From positions 2,418,001-2,482,000 of the forward strand of contig NZ_JACHDN010000001.1 in the NCBI RefSeq assembly GCF_014201095.1: a stretch of 64,000 nucleotides of DNA, given 5' to 3'. A model generated the notes under the pieces. It saw only the letters and a list, made by a program, of their open reading frames with translations. It was not told the origin of the DNA and made no database searches. Positions 16,391 to 24,432 of this stretch are shown here, piece after piece (the stretch's first letter is position 1; every line of letters begins with the position of its first letter). A program made the translations under genes and the position numbers. This stretch comes from Cellulomonas hominis (lineage in GTDB: Bacteria; Actinomycetota; Actinomycetes; Actinomycetales; Cellulomonadaceae).

Positions 16391-18145
16391 ATGCGTGCAC
16401 CCGTGGACGAGCAGACCGCCGAGACCGCCCAGGACATCCTCATCCCGGTGGTGTCGGTCGTGGGAGCCGTCGTCGTCGCCCTGCTCGTCGCCGTCCTGAT
16501 CGGCGCCCTGGTGCGCTCGGTCGCGAAGAAGTCGACGATCGCCGCCGACCTGTCCCGACGGTCCAAGCAGCCGCTGCGCGCGGTGCTCGTCGTCATCGCC
16601 GTGTGGATCGCGCTGCGGATCACCGTGCCGAACGCGACCTGGGAGTCCTCCGACTGGATGGGCGCCATCGGGCACGGGCTGGTCATCGCGCTGATCGTGG
16701 CGGTGACGTGGCTGATCGGGACCCTGGCGTTCGTCGTCGAGGACGCGGCGCTGTCCCGGTACCGGGTCGACGTGAAGGACAACCGGCACGCCCGCCGGGT
16801 GCGGACCCAGATCCAGCTGCTGCGCCGGATCACCGTCGCCGTGCTGGTCGTCGTCGCGGTGGCCGCCGTGCTGCTGACGTTCCCCGGGGTGAGCGCCTTC
16901 GGGGCGTCGCTGCTCGCGTCCGCCGGCGTGCTGTCCATCGTCGCCGGCCTCGCCGCGCAGAGCTCGCTGGCCAACGTGTTCGCGGGGCTGCAGCTCGCGT
17001 TCACCGACGCGATCCGGGTCGACGACGTCGTCATCGTCGAGGAGGAGTGGGGGCGGATCGAGGAGATCACCCTCACCTACGTCGTCGTGCACGTCTGGGA
17101 CGACCGCCGGCTGATCCTGCCGTCGACGTACTTCACGCAGACCCCGTTCGAGAACTGGACCCGGCGGGCCGCCGAGCTGCTCGGGACCGTCGAGATCGAC
17201 GTCGACTGGCAGGTGCCCGTGGACGACCTGCGGGCCGAGCTCAACCGCCTGCTCGCCGAGACGGACCTCTGGGACCACCGCGTCGGCATCCTCCAGGTCA
17301 CCGACGCCGTCGGCGGGGTGGTCCGGCTGCGCGCGCTCGCCAGCGCCGTGGACGCGCCCACTCTGTTCGACCTGCGCTGCTACCTGCGCGAGGGGCTGGT
17401 CGGGTACCTGCAGCGGTCCGCGCCGCAGGGGCTGCCGCGCACGCGCATCGAGACCACCCGGGGGGCCGCGCTGCCCGTCGCGGAGGTGCGGCGGCCCGCC
17501 TCGGGGGCGCACGCCGCGGTCCCCGCCCCCGCCGACGCCGGGCAGCAGGACGCCCGGCTGTTCACCGGGAGCGTGGAGGCGCTCGAGCGCTCGCGGTCGT
17601 TCGCGGGGCCGGGGCAGGACGTCATCGACGAGCGCGAGGAGCACGCGGCCGAGGCGCGCGCGGCCGAGGAGGGCCCGGGGCGGTCCTCCGGCGGGCGGCG
17701 GCCGGACGCCGACGCGCCGGGGACGGCGGCGGTGCCGGTGGCCGGGACCTCCGGTGCGGCCGCCGGGGACGGCGGGGCGTCGGGGGTGGCCGCCGGGGCC
17801 GCGGCGGCGGGGGAGGCGTCCGTGGGCGCGGCGACCGGGGCGGCCACGACGGGCAGCGGGCAGACGCCGACCGCCGCGTCCGGGCAGCCGACGCCCGGGA
17901 CCGGGCACACGCCGGCCGCTCCGGCCGAGGAGCCGACGCCCGCGACCGGGGCGACGGGGGACACGCAGCTCATCCCGGCCGACGACCACGGGACGACCGT
18001 GCTGCCCGCCGTCGAGCGCCCGGCGCCGTCGGACGACGTCGAGGCCACGCAGGTCCAGCCGGCCGTCGGCGACGACGAGCCGCCGGCCCCGCCGACGCGC
18101 CGCTCGGTCCGCAGCACCCCCCTGCACCCCCCCGCCCCCCGCTGA
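16391..18145 (+). CDS. MscS-family mechanosensitive channel with long disordered tail
   Basis: A 584-residue small-conductance mechanosensitive channel that releases ions on osmotic downshock. Three to four membrane helices occupy about residues 16-175; the pore helix reads ASLLASAGVLSIVAGLAAQSSLANVFAGLQ with alternating Gly/Ala and Leu. The beta domain follows (DAIRVDDVVIVEEEWGRIEEI). From about residue 370 the protein is a 210-residue tail rich in Ala, Gly, Pro, Thr, which is predicted disordered and absent from most homologues. Start is ATG 16391, with ATG 16379 as an alternative. Confidence 0.93.
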   Translation: MRAPVDEQTAETAQDILIPVVSVVGAVVVALLVAVLIGALVRSVAKKSTIAADLSRRSKQPLRAVLVVIAVWIALRITVPNATWESSDWMGAIGHGLVIALIVAVTWLIGTLAFVVEDAALSRYRVDVKDNRHARRVRTQIQLLRRITVAVLVVVAVAAVLLTFPGVSAFGASLLASAGVLSIVAGLAAQSSLANVFAGLQLAFTDAIRVDDVVIVEEEWGRIEEITLTYVVVHVWDDRRLILPSTYFTQTPFENWTRRAAELLGTVEIDVDWQVPVDDLRAELNRLLAETDLWDHRVGILQVTDAVGGVVRLRALASAVDAPTLFDLRCYLREGLVGYLQRSAPQGLPRTRIETTRGAALPVAEVRRPASGAHAAVPAPADAGQQDARLFTGSVEALERSRSFAGPGQDVIDEREEHAAEARAAEEGPGRSSGGRRPDADAPGTAAVPVAGTSGAAAGDGGASGVAAGAAAAGEASVGAATGAATTGSGQTPTAASGQPTPGTGHTPAAPAEEPTPATGATGDTQLIPADDHGTTVLPAVERPAPSDDVEATQVQPAVGDDEPPAPPTRRSVRSTPLHPPAPR

Positions 18146-18220
18146 CCGCGCCCCGGGGACCACGCGCTGGGCACCGCCGGGACCGCCCGCTGGGCGAGGT
18201 CCGACGTGCCGCGCACCCGG

Positions 18221-18278
18221 CGAGACTGCACGACGTGCGGGTATCCGCGCCCCGGAACCAGCATCTGCTGCAGTCTCG
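18221..18278. repeat. REP-like palindromic element
   Basis: Within the 383-base gap between the mscS and HesB-like genes. CGAGACTGCA (18221-18230) and TGCAGTCTCG (18269-18278) form perfect 10-bp arms around 38 bases that hold a smaller GCGG/CCGC hairpin. The design is that of a dispersed REP-type palindrome. The rest of the gap is GC-rich with two GCCGCCGGGAGGC copies just after the element; no gene is seen in it. Confidence 0.55.
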
Positions 18279-18528
18279 GCGGCCGCCGGGAGGCTGAGCC
18301 GCCGGGAGGCCGGGCGGCGGCGCGGGGCGGGGGGTGGGCGGGCAAGGAGGGCGGAGGGTGCGGGACGCAGCGTGGGATGTCCAGCGCGCTCCGCGCAGCG
18401 GACGGCCCGGGTCTTGCCCAGCGGACGTGCGGTTGCGTCGGCGCGCCGGGGTGCCGACGGTGGAGGGGTCCGATGGTCGGGTCGCCCCGCGGGAGTCCCG
18501 ACCGCCACCGGCAACGAGAGGAGCACCC

Positions 18529-18813
18529 GTGCTCACCTTGACCGAGAACGCCAGCACCGCCGTCCGCGACCTCACCTCGCGTGCGGGCCTGCCCGAGTCG
18601 GGTGGCCTGCGCATCGCGGAGTCCCAGCAGCAGCTCGGTTCGTTCGAGCTCGCGCTCGTCCCGGAGGCCGTGCCCGGGGACGAGGTGATCGCCTCCGACG
18701 GGGCCACCGTGTTCGTCCCGCAGGAGACGGCGACCGTGCTCGCGGACCTCACGCTCGACGCCGACCCGTCGGCCACCGGCAGCCCGGGCTTCACCCTGGC
18801 GCCGCAGGCCTGA
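18529..18813 (+). CDS. HesB/IscA-like protein lacking cysteines
   Basis: A 94-residue protein resembling A-type iron-sulphur carriers: MLTLTENASTAVRDLTSRAG at the start, then GGLRIAE and FELALVPEAVPGDEVI. The family normally binds a cluster through one Cys in mid-protein and a C-terminal Cys-Gly-Cys, but this protein has no cysteine at all, so it cannot carry a cluster in the usual way. Such cysteine-less members are common in actinobacteria and their role is unknown. GTG 18529 follows GAGAGGAG. A strong hairpin terminator follows the stop. Confidence 0.8.
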   Translation: MLTLTENASTAVRDLTSRAGLPESGGLRIAESQQQLGSFELALVPEAVPGDEVIASDGATVFVPQETATVLADLTLDADPSATGSPGFTLAPQA

Positions 18814-18831
18814 CGGCCGGCCCCGGAACGG

Positions 18832-18880
18832 CGACGAGGGCTCGCGCAGCCGCCTGGTGCGGATGTGCGAGCCCTCGTCG
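18832..18880 (+). terminator. hairpin after the HesB-like gene
   Basis: A perfect 14-bp stem, CGACGAGGGCTCGC (18832-18845) with GCGAGCCCTCGTCG (18867-18880), begins 18 bases after the stop of the HesB-like gene. There is no T-run, as is common in high-GC genomes. Confidence 0.7.
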
Positions 18881-18932
18881 TGCCGGGCGGCTCCCGGGCG
18901 GTGTCCCACCGTCCGGTGCGGGTGCCCGGCAC

Positions 18933-18965
18933 GGCCCGGCGACGGTCTCCCACCGTCGCCGGGCC
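18933..18965 (-). terminator. hairpin after the YeaQ-type gene
   Basis: A perfect 14-bp stem, GGCCCGGCGACGGT (18933-18946) with ACCGTCGCCGGGCC (18952-18965) and a five-base CTCCC loop, lies 19 bases beyond the stop of the minus-strand gene at 18985. Two convergent genes thus each have their own hairpin. Confidence 0.7.
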
Positions 18966-18984
18966 GGGTCGGTGCCCCCTGGGG

Positions 18985-19254
18985 TCAGACCCGGGCGCCC
19001 TTGCGGCCGGTCACCGCGCCGTAGATCAGCAGCACGATGATCGAGCCGGCGATGGCGAGCAGCCAGGTCTGGATCGACCAGAACTCCTCGAGCGGCCGGT
19101 TGAACAGCACGCTGCCGAGCCAACCGCCGAGCAGCGCCCCCACCACGCCGAGAAGCAGCGTCACGAACCAGCCGCCGGCCTGACGTCCCGGGAGGATCGC
19201 CTTCGCGATAGCCCCCGCGATCAGACCCAGCAGCAGGAATGCGAAGAATCCCAT
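18985..19254 (-). CDS. GlsB/YeaQ/YmgE family membrane protein
   Basis: An 89-residue protein with three hydrophobic helices and many glycines (MGFFAFLLLGLIAGAIAKAILPG, then GGWFVTLLLGVVGALLGGWLG). This matches the transglycosylase-associated/YeaQ family linked to general stress in other bacteria; the biochemical role is unknown. GGAGG six bases before ATG 19254 fixes the start. It is monocistronic and ends in a strong hairpin. Confidence 0.9.
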   Translation of the reverse strand: MGFFAFLLLGLIAGAIAKAILPGRQAGGWFVTLLLGVVGALLGGWLGSVLFNRPLEEFWSIQTWLLAIAGSIIVLLIYGAVTGRKGARV

Positions 19255-19358
19255 CTGGCACCTCCAACGTCGCACTTCGGACGCGGAAACCGTCGCACGG
19301 GGGACGGGAGTCCGCATCCGGAACGGCGGCCGGCGGAGGGCGCTTCCCGAGATGCGGG

Positions 19359-19817
19359 TCAGGCGCGGGTCAGGTACGCCTCGATCCGCGCGAACGCCCC
19401 GACCCACGCGTGCTCCGCGAAGAAGTCCCGCAGCTCGACGTCGGGGAAGCCGGACTGCACGACGGACATCAGCGTGCCGCCGTCGACCGCGGTGAACGTG
19501 ACCTCGACCCGCGTGGTCATCGACTGCCCGGACGGGTCGGTGCCGACGGACTCGGTGACGAGCCGGTGCGGCCGGTCGATCTCCAGGAAGGTCTGGGTCT
19601 CGGTGAACAGCTCGTCGCGGCTCGGGCCCCACACCGCGGTCTGCGTGCCGCCGACGCGCAGGTCGACGTCGATCTCGACGATCCCCGGCTCGGTGTCGAG
19701 GATCGAGAACCAGATCCGCTGCTTCTCGGCGTCGGTGTAGGCGTCGAACACCTCCTCCGGCGTGGCGGGCAGGACGCGCTCGGCGCGGAGCTCGAGGTCG
19801 GTGGCGTCGGTGGTCAT
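19359..19817 (-). CDS. SRPBCC / AHSA1-like domain protein
   Basis: A 152-residue START-like fold protein of the activator-of-Hsp90 homologue (AHSA1) type used as a ligand-binding pocket. The N-terminal LPATPEEVFDAYTDAEKQRIWF and the central TFLEIDRPHRLVTESV segments match the family. It is coupled to the upstream ArsR gene by an ATGA overlap, an arrangement very common for this domain. The ligand and physiological role remain unknown. Confidence 0.9.
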   Translation of the reverse strand: MTTDATDLELRAERVLPATPEEVFDAYTDAEKQRIWFSILDTEPGIVEIDVDLRVGGTQTAVWGPSRDELFTETQTFLEIDRPHRLVTESVGTDPSGQSMTTRVEVTFTAVDGGTLMSVVQSGFPDVELRDFFAEHAWVGAFARIEAYLTRA

Positions 19818-20176
19818 GATGCGGGTCCCTTCGTGTCGTCGTCGTCGCGCGTGCCGCGCCGCAGGGTGAGGAAGAGCTCGAGGCCGTCGAGGCGCCGTTC
19901 CCAGAGCCGCTGGTAGGACGTGATCCAGGACATGACGTCGTCCAGCCGCTCGGTGCCGAGGCGGCACTCGCGCGCGCGCCCGACCTTCTCGGTGACGACC
20001 AGGCCGGCGTCCTCGAGCACCCGCACGTGCTTCGTCATGCCGGTGAGCGTGATGCCGTGCGGCTCGGCGAGCTGGCCGATGGTGGCCGGCCCCTCGCCGA
20101 GGCGGACGAGCACCGCGCGCCTGGTCGCGTCGGACAGGGCCGCGAAGACCTCGTCCAGGTGCTGTTGCTGAACCAT
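19814..20176 (-). CDS. ArsR-family transcriptional regulator
   Basis: A 120-residue winged-helix repressor. The HTH reads ATIGQLAEPHGITLTGMTKHVRVLEDAGLV, with no cysteine pair, so metal sensing of the ArsR/SmtB kind is unlikely. It is probably the autorepressor of itself and the overlapping SRPBCC gene. ATG 20176 was chosen because a perfect inverted repeat ends three bases upstream and the longer reading would run through this operator. The short or absent leader suggests a leaderless transcript. Confidence 0.92.
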   Translation of the reverse strand: MVQQQHLDEVFAALSDATRRAVLVRLGEGPATIGQLAEPHGITLTGMTKHVRVLEDAGLVVTEKVGRARECRLGTERLDDVMSWITSYQRLWERRLDGLELFLTLRRGTRDDDDTKGPAS

Positions 20177-20178
20177 GT

Positions 20179-20199
20179 GGTTCAGCGTAACACTGAACC
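20179..20199. promoter_or_regulatory. operator of the ArsR-SRPBCC operon
   Basis: GGTTCAG (20179-20185) and CTGAACC (20193-20199) form a perfect 7-bp inverted repeat with seven bases between, directly upstream of the regulator start. Its position at the start point fits autorepression. Confidence 0.75.
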
Positions 20200-20225
20200 G
20201 ATCGGTGCACAATGGCCGGCGGGGA

Positions 20226-20852
20226 TCAGCCGGCCCGGGCCCTGCGGTACGCGGGCAGCCGCAGCCGCGCGGCCCAGTCCGGCACGCGGAGGGCGCCCGG
20301 GGCGCGCAGCACGGGGTCGAAGCGCAGCCCGGGGTCGTCGGCGTCGCCCGGGACGGCGGGGCACGCCAGCCGCCCGGCGCGGTGCCACGGCCCCCCGGGC
20401 CGCGCGGTCAGCAGCAGCACGTCGACCCCGCCGTCGCGGGGCCCGTCCGGGAGCGGCACGGCGGCGACCAGGACGGCCCGCCCGCCGGCGTCGAGGAACG
20501 GCATCAGCGTCGAGGCCGGCCCGGACCAGGGGTGCGGCCGCGGCACGAGCAGGAACCGCGACAGGCGGCCCAGGCCGGTCGAGGCGAGCAGCAGGTCCTG
20601 GGCCCGGCCGCCCTCGTGCCAGCGGACCGCGAGCCCCTGGACGTCCGGCAGCGGCGCCGGCAGGCCGACCGACCGCGACACCCGCACCAGCGCGGGCGTC
20701 ACCAGCGGGGCGCCGAGCTCGCGCGCCCCGGGCGCACCGGCGTCGTCGAGCGCGAGCGTCCCGTGCCGCACCATCCCGCGGGGGTGCAGCGGCCGGCGCG
20801 CCCGCCGCAGCCGCCGCGCCACGACGACGAGCGCGCCCAGGGCCGCGCCCAC
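20226..20852 (-). CDS. conserved hypothetical protein with N-terminal membrane anchor
   Basis: About 208 residues. A hydrophobic N-terminus (GAALGALVVVA) followed by RRLRRARR looks like a membrane anchor. The remainder, with SRSVGLPAPLPDVQGLAVRW and PWSGPASTLMPFLDAGG, resembles a group of actinobacterial proteins annotated as putative phosphodiesterases, but no catalytic motif of that class is seen, so no activity is claimed. The start is uncertain: GTG 20852 has a weak binding site, and CTG 20909 would overlap the upstream DUF4383 gene. Probably cotranscribed with it. Confidence 0.6.
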   Translation of the reverse strand: MGAALGALVVVARRLRRARRPLHPRGMVRHGTLALDDAGAPGARELGAPLVTPALVRVSRSVGLPAPLPDVQGLAVRWHEGGRAQDLLLASTGLGRLSRFLLVPRPHPWSGPASTLMPFLDAGGRAVLVAAVPLPDGPRDGGVDVLLLTARPGGPWHRAGRLACPAVPGDADDPGLRFDPVLRAPGALRVPDWAARLRLPAYRRARAG

Positions 20853-20905
20853 GACGGATGCCGTGGCCGCGGTCCCGGCGCGCCCGCGCGCCCCTGCGAC
20901 GCGGG

Positions 20906-21373
20906 TCAGATGCGCCCGGTCCGGGTGCGGTCCGTGAGGTCCGCGCGGTCGCGGCGCGGCCAGAGGGCGATGGCGAGACCGGCGAGCGCCGACACGAGGT
21001 GCAGCCAGTTGTCCGCCCCGTTGATGTTGAGGATGTTCGCGTCGGGGTTGTCCGCCACGATCAGGCCGTACACGAAGGTGGCGCCGTACCCGATGAACAG
21101 CAGCCAGCCGTAGGTGCGCGCGCGGCTCGGCGTGGACCACAGGGCGATGCCGAGCAGACCGATGACGATGTGCACGATGTTGTGCAGCGGGTTGATGGCG
21201 AAGCCGAGCAGCGTCTGCGAGTGGTCGTGCTCGGTGAACCCGTCGACGCCCGTGACCAGGAAGCCGGCCAGGCCGACGACCAGGTAGACGATGCCGATCA
21301 CGAGGGCGAGCCACTGGTGCGGCTGCCGGACGACCGTCCGGGTCGTGCCGGCCGGGGTGGAAGCGGCGGTCAT
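20906..21373 (-). CDS. DUF4383 membrane protein
   Basis: A 155-residue protein with four membrane helices. GFAINPLHNIVHIVIGLLGIALW and NINGADNWLHLVSALAGLAIALW are the two conserved His-containing segments of DUF4383. Function is unknown in all members. ATG 21373 has only a weak GGGG before it. The stop lies just before the next gene on the same strand, so the two probably form an operon. Confidence 0.88.
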   Translation of the reverse strand: MTAASTPAGTTRTVVRQPHQWLALVIGIVYLVVGLAGFLVTGVDGFTEHDHSQTLLGFAINPLHNIVHIVIGLLGIALWSTPSRARTYGWLLFIGYGATFVYGLIVADNPDANILNINGADNWLHLVSALAGLAIALWPRRDRADLTDRTRTGRI

Positions 21374-21590
21374 GGGGAGCCCCTGTCTGCGCCCGGTCCG
21401 CCGGCGAGGCCGCCGGCGCCCGCTCGGCGCGGTGCGTGCGCCTCCTGCTCGACGCGGGTCGTGTCCAGCATGCGGGCGCCCCGGTGGCGCCGCATCCCGG
21501 CGCGGGAGCGGGGCGCTCGCCGTGCGTGCGGTGGCCACCGGGGTGATGCTCGGGAGGAACGCCCGCCCGACCGAGCCCTGGGGGATCCCG

Positions 21591-22190
21591 ATGCCCGACG
21601 ACGAGAGCCCCGTCCTCCGCGCCGTCCGCCGGCTGGAGCGCGCGACCGTCCTCGACGCCGTCGTCGACCGCGCGCAGCCCGTGGTCCTGTCCGCCCTCCG
21701 TGCCCGCCCCGGCGTGGCCCGGCTGCTGCACGGCAGGCCCCTCGGCCACGCCGCGCACCCCCTGCTCACCGACGCGCCGATCGGCCTGTGGGCGAGCGCG
21801 ACGGTCCTCGATCTGGCCGGCGGCGACGGCGCGCGGCGGGCCGCCGACCGGCTGCTGGGCCTCGGCGTGCTGGCCGCGCTCCCCGCGTCGGTGACCGGCG
21901 CGGCGGACTGGGCCGTGTCGGACCGCCGCACGCAGCGGGTCGGGTCCGTGCACGCCCTGCTCAACTACGCCGCGCTCGGGTTGTACGGCACCTCGTGGCT
22001 CCTGCGCCGCGCCGGCCGCCGCGGGCCGGGCGTCGCTGTGTCGCTCGCCGCGGGCGGGGTCCTGGGCGTCAGCGGCTACCTCGGCGGGCACATGGTGTCC
22101 CGCCTCGGCGCCCCGCCCCGCAGCGCGTCCGGCCCCGCCGAGCCCGCGCCGCGCGGCGCCCTGGCCGAGGAGGCGCCGGAGGTGCTCTGA
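21591..22190 (+). CDS. DUF2231 membrane protein
   Basis: A 199-residue protein with about four helices and the DUF2231 signature LGHAAHPLLTDAPIGLWASATVLDL, whose conserved His residues could bind a cofactor or metal. Similar proteins are predicted membrane partners of Rieske-type proteins in actinobacteria; here no Rieske gene follows. ATG 21591 follows TGGGGGAT. Seven bases after the stop begins a truncated DUF2071 fragment. Confidence 0.85.
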   Translation: MPDDESPVLRAVRRLERATVLDAVVDRAQPVVLSALRARPGVARLLHGRPLGHAAHPLLTDAPIGLWASATVLDLAGGDGARRAADRLLGLGVLAALPASVTGAADWAVSDRRTQRVGSVHALLNYAALGLYGTSWLLRRAGRRGPGVAVSLAAGGVLGVSGYLGGHMVSRLGAPPRSASGPAEPAPRGALAEEAPEVL

Positions 22191-22196
22191 TCGGCC

Positions 22197-22415
22197 GTGA
22201 GCCTCACCGGGCGGTGGCACGCGTCCACGGTCCGCGCGGGCCGGCCCTGGCGCGTCCCCGTCGAGCACCCGCCGTGGCCGCTGTTCGCGGCCGAGCCGGC
22301 GCGCCTGCGCACCGATCTGCCGGAGCGGTGCGGGGTTGCCGCCGGGCCGCCTGACCTGCGGGTCCTCTGGTCGCCCGGCGTCGACGTGCGGCTCGGCGTC
22401 CCCCGTCCGGCCTGA
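22197..22415 (+). pseudogene. C-terminal remnant of a DUF2071 protein
   Basis: A 72-residue open frame whose sequence (RPWRVPVEHPPWPLFAAEPARL followed by LRVLWSPGVDVRLG) matches only the C-terminal third of DUF2071 proteins, normally about 240 residues. The N-terminal two-thirds is missing; the preceding bases belong to the intact DUF2231 gene. It begins with GTG and could still be translated, but is best read as a deletion remnant. Confidence 0.6.
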
Positions 22416-22473
22416 CGGCGCCAGGCGGTGGATTGACCGCCGCCCGGGCGCCCGCTACGTTGAGCCGCGCCAG

Positions 22474-22500
22474 AGAGCGGTCTCTCAGAGAGATCGCTCT
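22474..22500. promoter_or_regulatory. 27-bp palindrome before the Amadori-catabolism operon
   Basis: AGAGCGGTCTCTC (22474-22486) and GAGAGATCGCTCT (22488-22500) match at 12 of 13 positions around a single A, giving a core TCTCTCAGAGAGA. A TACGTT -10-like box lies at 22456-22461, so the site covers the start of transcription. The LacI-type protein encoded at the end of the operon is the obvious candidate, although the odd-length palindrome without central CG is not a typical LacI operator. Confidence 0.7.
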
Positions 22501-22523
22501 CCACCCCGACAGAGAGGTCTCCC

Positions 22524-23537
22524 ATGCTCGGCTTCGACCCCGACCGGTTCTCCGCGGTGATCGGCGGCGCCGCCCGCCTCCGCCCGCGGATCGAGGAGCT
22601 CGCCCAGCTCGTCGTGGACCGTGACCCGAACGCCCTGTTCCTCATCGGCTCCGGCGGCTCGCACGCCGCCATGTGGCCGTACGCGCTGCTGATGCAGACG
22701 CGCTCGACGCTCCTCACCCGCACGCCGATCGCCGCCGAGCTCGTCGTCTCCGGCGACCGGCACCTCACCGCCAACTCGGTCGTCGTGCTCGCGTCGCTCT
22801 CCGGCACCACGAAGGAGACCGTCGCCGCCGCCGAGTACTGCCGCGAGCGCGGCGTGACCACGATCGCCATGACCGGCGACGCGGACTCCCCGCTGGCCGG
22901 CCTCTGCGACCACCTGCTCGTGAACCCGGCCGACGACGAGACGGCCTCCGAGTCCTACGACATCCAGCTCACCCTGCTGATGACCGCGATCCTCGCGCGC
23001 CGCGGCGAGTTCGACGGCTACCCCCGCCTCGCCGCCGCCATGGACCGGTCCGAGGAGATCCTGCTCGCGGTCCAGCAGCAGGCCGAGCCGGTCGCGGCGG
23101 CGTTCGCCGAGCGGCACAGGGACACCGGCTACCACATGCTCGTCGGCGCCGGGAACCTGTGGGGCTTCGCCTACAACTACTCGATGTGCATCCTCGAGGA
23201 GATGCAGTGGCTGCACACCACGCGTGTGCACGGGGCCGAGTTCTTCCACGGCTCGCTCGAGCTGGTCGAGAAGGACACCAGCCTCATGCTGTTCGTCGGC
23301 GAGGACGAGAGCCGGCCGCTCATGGACCGCGTGCGCCGCTTCGCCGAGACCTACTCCGACGAGGTCACCGTCCTGGACTCCGCCGACTACCCGCTCGAGG
23401 GCGTCGACGCGGACCTGCGCGGGCTGTTCGCGCCGCTCGTCATGGACTCCATCACCATCCGCATCTCCAAGCACCTGGAGCAGGTGCGGAACCACCCCCT
23501 CGACACACGGCGCTACTACCGCGTCGTCGAGTACTGA
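22524..23537 (+). CDS. SIS-domain deglycase (FrlB-like)
   Basis: A 337-residue protein with two sugar-isomerase (SIS) domains, of the fructosamine 6-phosphate deglycase branch. FLIGSGGSHAAMWP and ASLSGTTKETVAAAEY are phosphosugar-binding loops of the first domain; VGAGNLWGFAYNYSMCILEEMQWLHTT...HGAEFFHGSLELVEKD holds the catalytic Glu and His region; the C-terminus HPLDTRRYYRVVEY is typical of FrlB-like enzymes. Expected role: split a phosphorylated Amadori compound to glucose 6-phosphate and an amine. GAGAGGTCT precedes ATG. First gene of a five-gene operon. Confidence 0.88.
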   Translation: MLGFDPDRFSAVIGGAARLRPRIEELAQLVVDRDPNALFLIGSGGSHAAMWPYALLMQTRSTLLTRTPIAAELVVSGDRHLTANSVVVLASLSGTTKETVAAAEYCRERGVTTIAMTGDADSPLAGLCDHLLVNPADDETASESYDIQLTLLMTAILARRGEFDGYPRLAAAMDRSEEILLAVQQQAEPVAAAFAERHRDTGYHMLVGAGNLWGFAYNYSMCILEEMQWLHTTRVHGAEFFHGSLELVEKDTSLMLFVGEDESRPLMDRVRRFAETYSDEVTVLDSADYPLEGVDADLRGLFAPLVMDSITIRISKHLEQVRNHPLDTRRYYRVVEY

Positions 23538-23549
23538 GAGAAGGACCCC

Positions 23550-24431
23550 ATGTCTGCAACGACGCAGGCCACCACGCCCCCGCGCGTGGTCGGCTTCGGC
23601 GACAACGTCGTCGACCGCTTCCTCGACCGCCGGATCCTCTACCCCGGCGGCAACAGCGTGAACTTCGCGGTGTACGCCGGCCAGCTCGGCGCGGAGGCGG
23701 CCTACCTCGGCGTCTTCGGCACCGACGAGCCCGCCGCGCACCTCCGGGAGTCGCTGACCGGGCTGGGCGTCGCCCTCGACCGGTGCCAGGACAAGCCGGG
23801 CGAGACCGGCTACTGCGACGTCACCGTCGTGGACGGCGACCGGGTGTTCGGCGACTGGAACGAGGGCGGTATCACCACCGCCGACCCGTTCCGGCTCGAG
23901 CCCGCCGACGTGGCGTACCTGGCCGGCTTCGACCTGGTGCACTCCGGCGTCTACGGGGGCGTGGCGGACCAGCTCGGCCTGCTGCGCGCCACCCCGGCGC
24001 TCGTGTTCTTCGACTTCTCCGACGAGGACGAGTTCCGGACCGCGGCGTACCTGGACGCCGTCTGCCCGGCGGTCGACCTGGCGCTGCTGTCCTGCGAGCA
24101 CCTGAGCCTGGACGACACCGTCGCCCTGGCCCAGGACGTCCGCCGCCGCGGCCCGGCCCTCGTGCTGGCGACGCGCGGCATGCACGGGTCGGTCCTGGTC
24201 GACGGGCGCGGCGTGCTGCACGGGACGGCGACGCCGGTCGAGGCGCTCGACACCATGGGCTGCGGCGACGCGTTCTCCACCGCGTTCGCCGTGCACGCCC
24301 TGCGGTCGGGCTGGCGGCGGGACCGGCTCCCGGCCGTGGACGACCTGCAGGAGGCGCTCGCGGTGGCGGCAGACTTCGCCGCGAAGCAGTGCCTCGTCGA
24401 GGGCGCGTTCGGTCACGGGAAGGGGTTCTGA
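23550..24431 (+). CDS. PfkB-family fructosamine kinase (FrlD-like)
   Basis: A 293-residue ribokinase-fold kinase of the FrlD branch: VGFGDNVVDRFLDRRILYPGGNSVNFAVYAGQLGAEAAYLG at the start, and the catalytic TMGCGDAFSTAFA near the end. The expected reaction phosphorylates an Amadori compound at C6, feeding the deglycase encoded 13 bases upstream. GAGAAGGA precedes ATG 23550. The pairing of FrlB- and FrlD-like genes is the main evidence for the pathway; the attached amine is unknown. Confidence 0.88.
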   Translation: MSATTQATTPPRVVGFGDNVVDRFLDRRILYPGGNSVNFAVYAGQLGAEAAYLGVFGTDEPAAHLRESLTGLGVALDRCQDKPGETGYCDVTVVDGDRVFGDWNEGGITTADPFRLEPADVAYLAGFDLVHSGVYGGVADQLGLLRATPALVFFDFSDEDEFRTAAYLDAVCPAVDLALLSCEHLSLDDTVALAQDVRRRGPALVLATRGMHGSVLVDGRGVLHGTATPVEALDTMGCGDAFSTAFAVHALRSGWRRDRLPAVDDLQEALAVAADFAAKQCLVEGAFGHGKGF

Positions 24432-24432
24432 G

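Noticed and set aside
16379..18145. Fusion of the MscS channel with a second functional domain at its C-terminus
   Set aside because: The 210-residue tail is low-complexity Ala/Gly/Pro/Thr with no fold signature, so it is better described as disordered.
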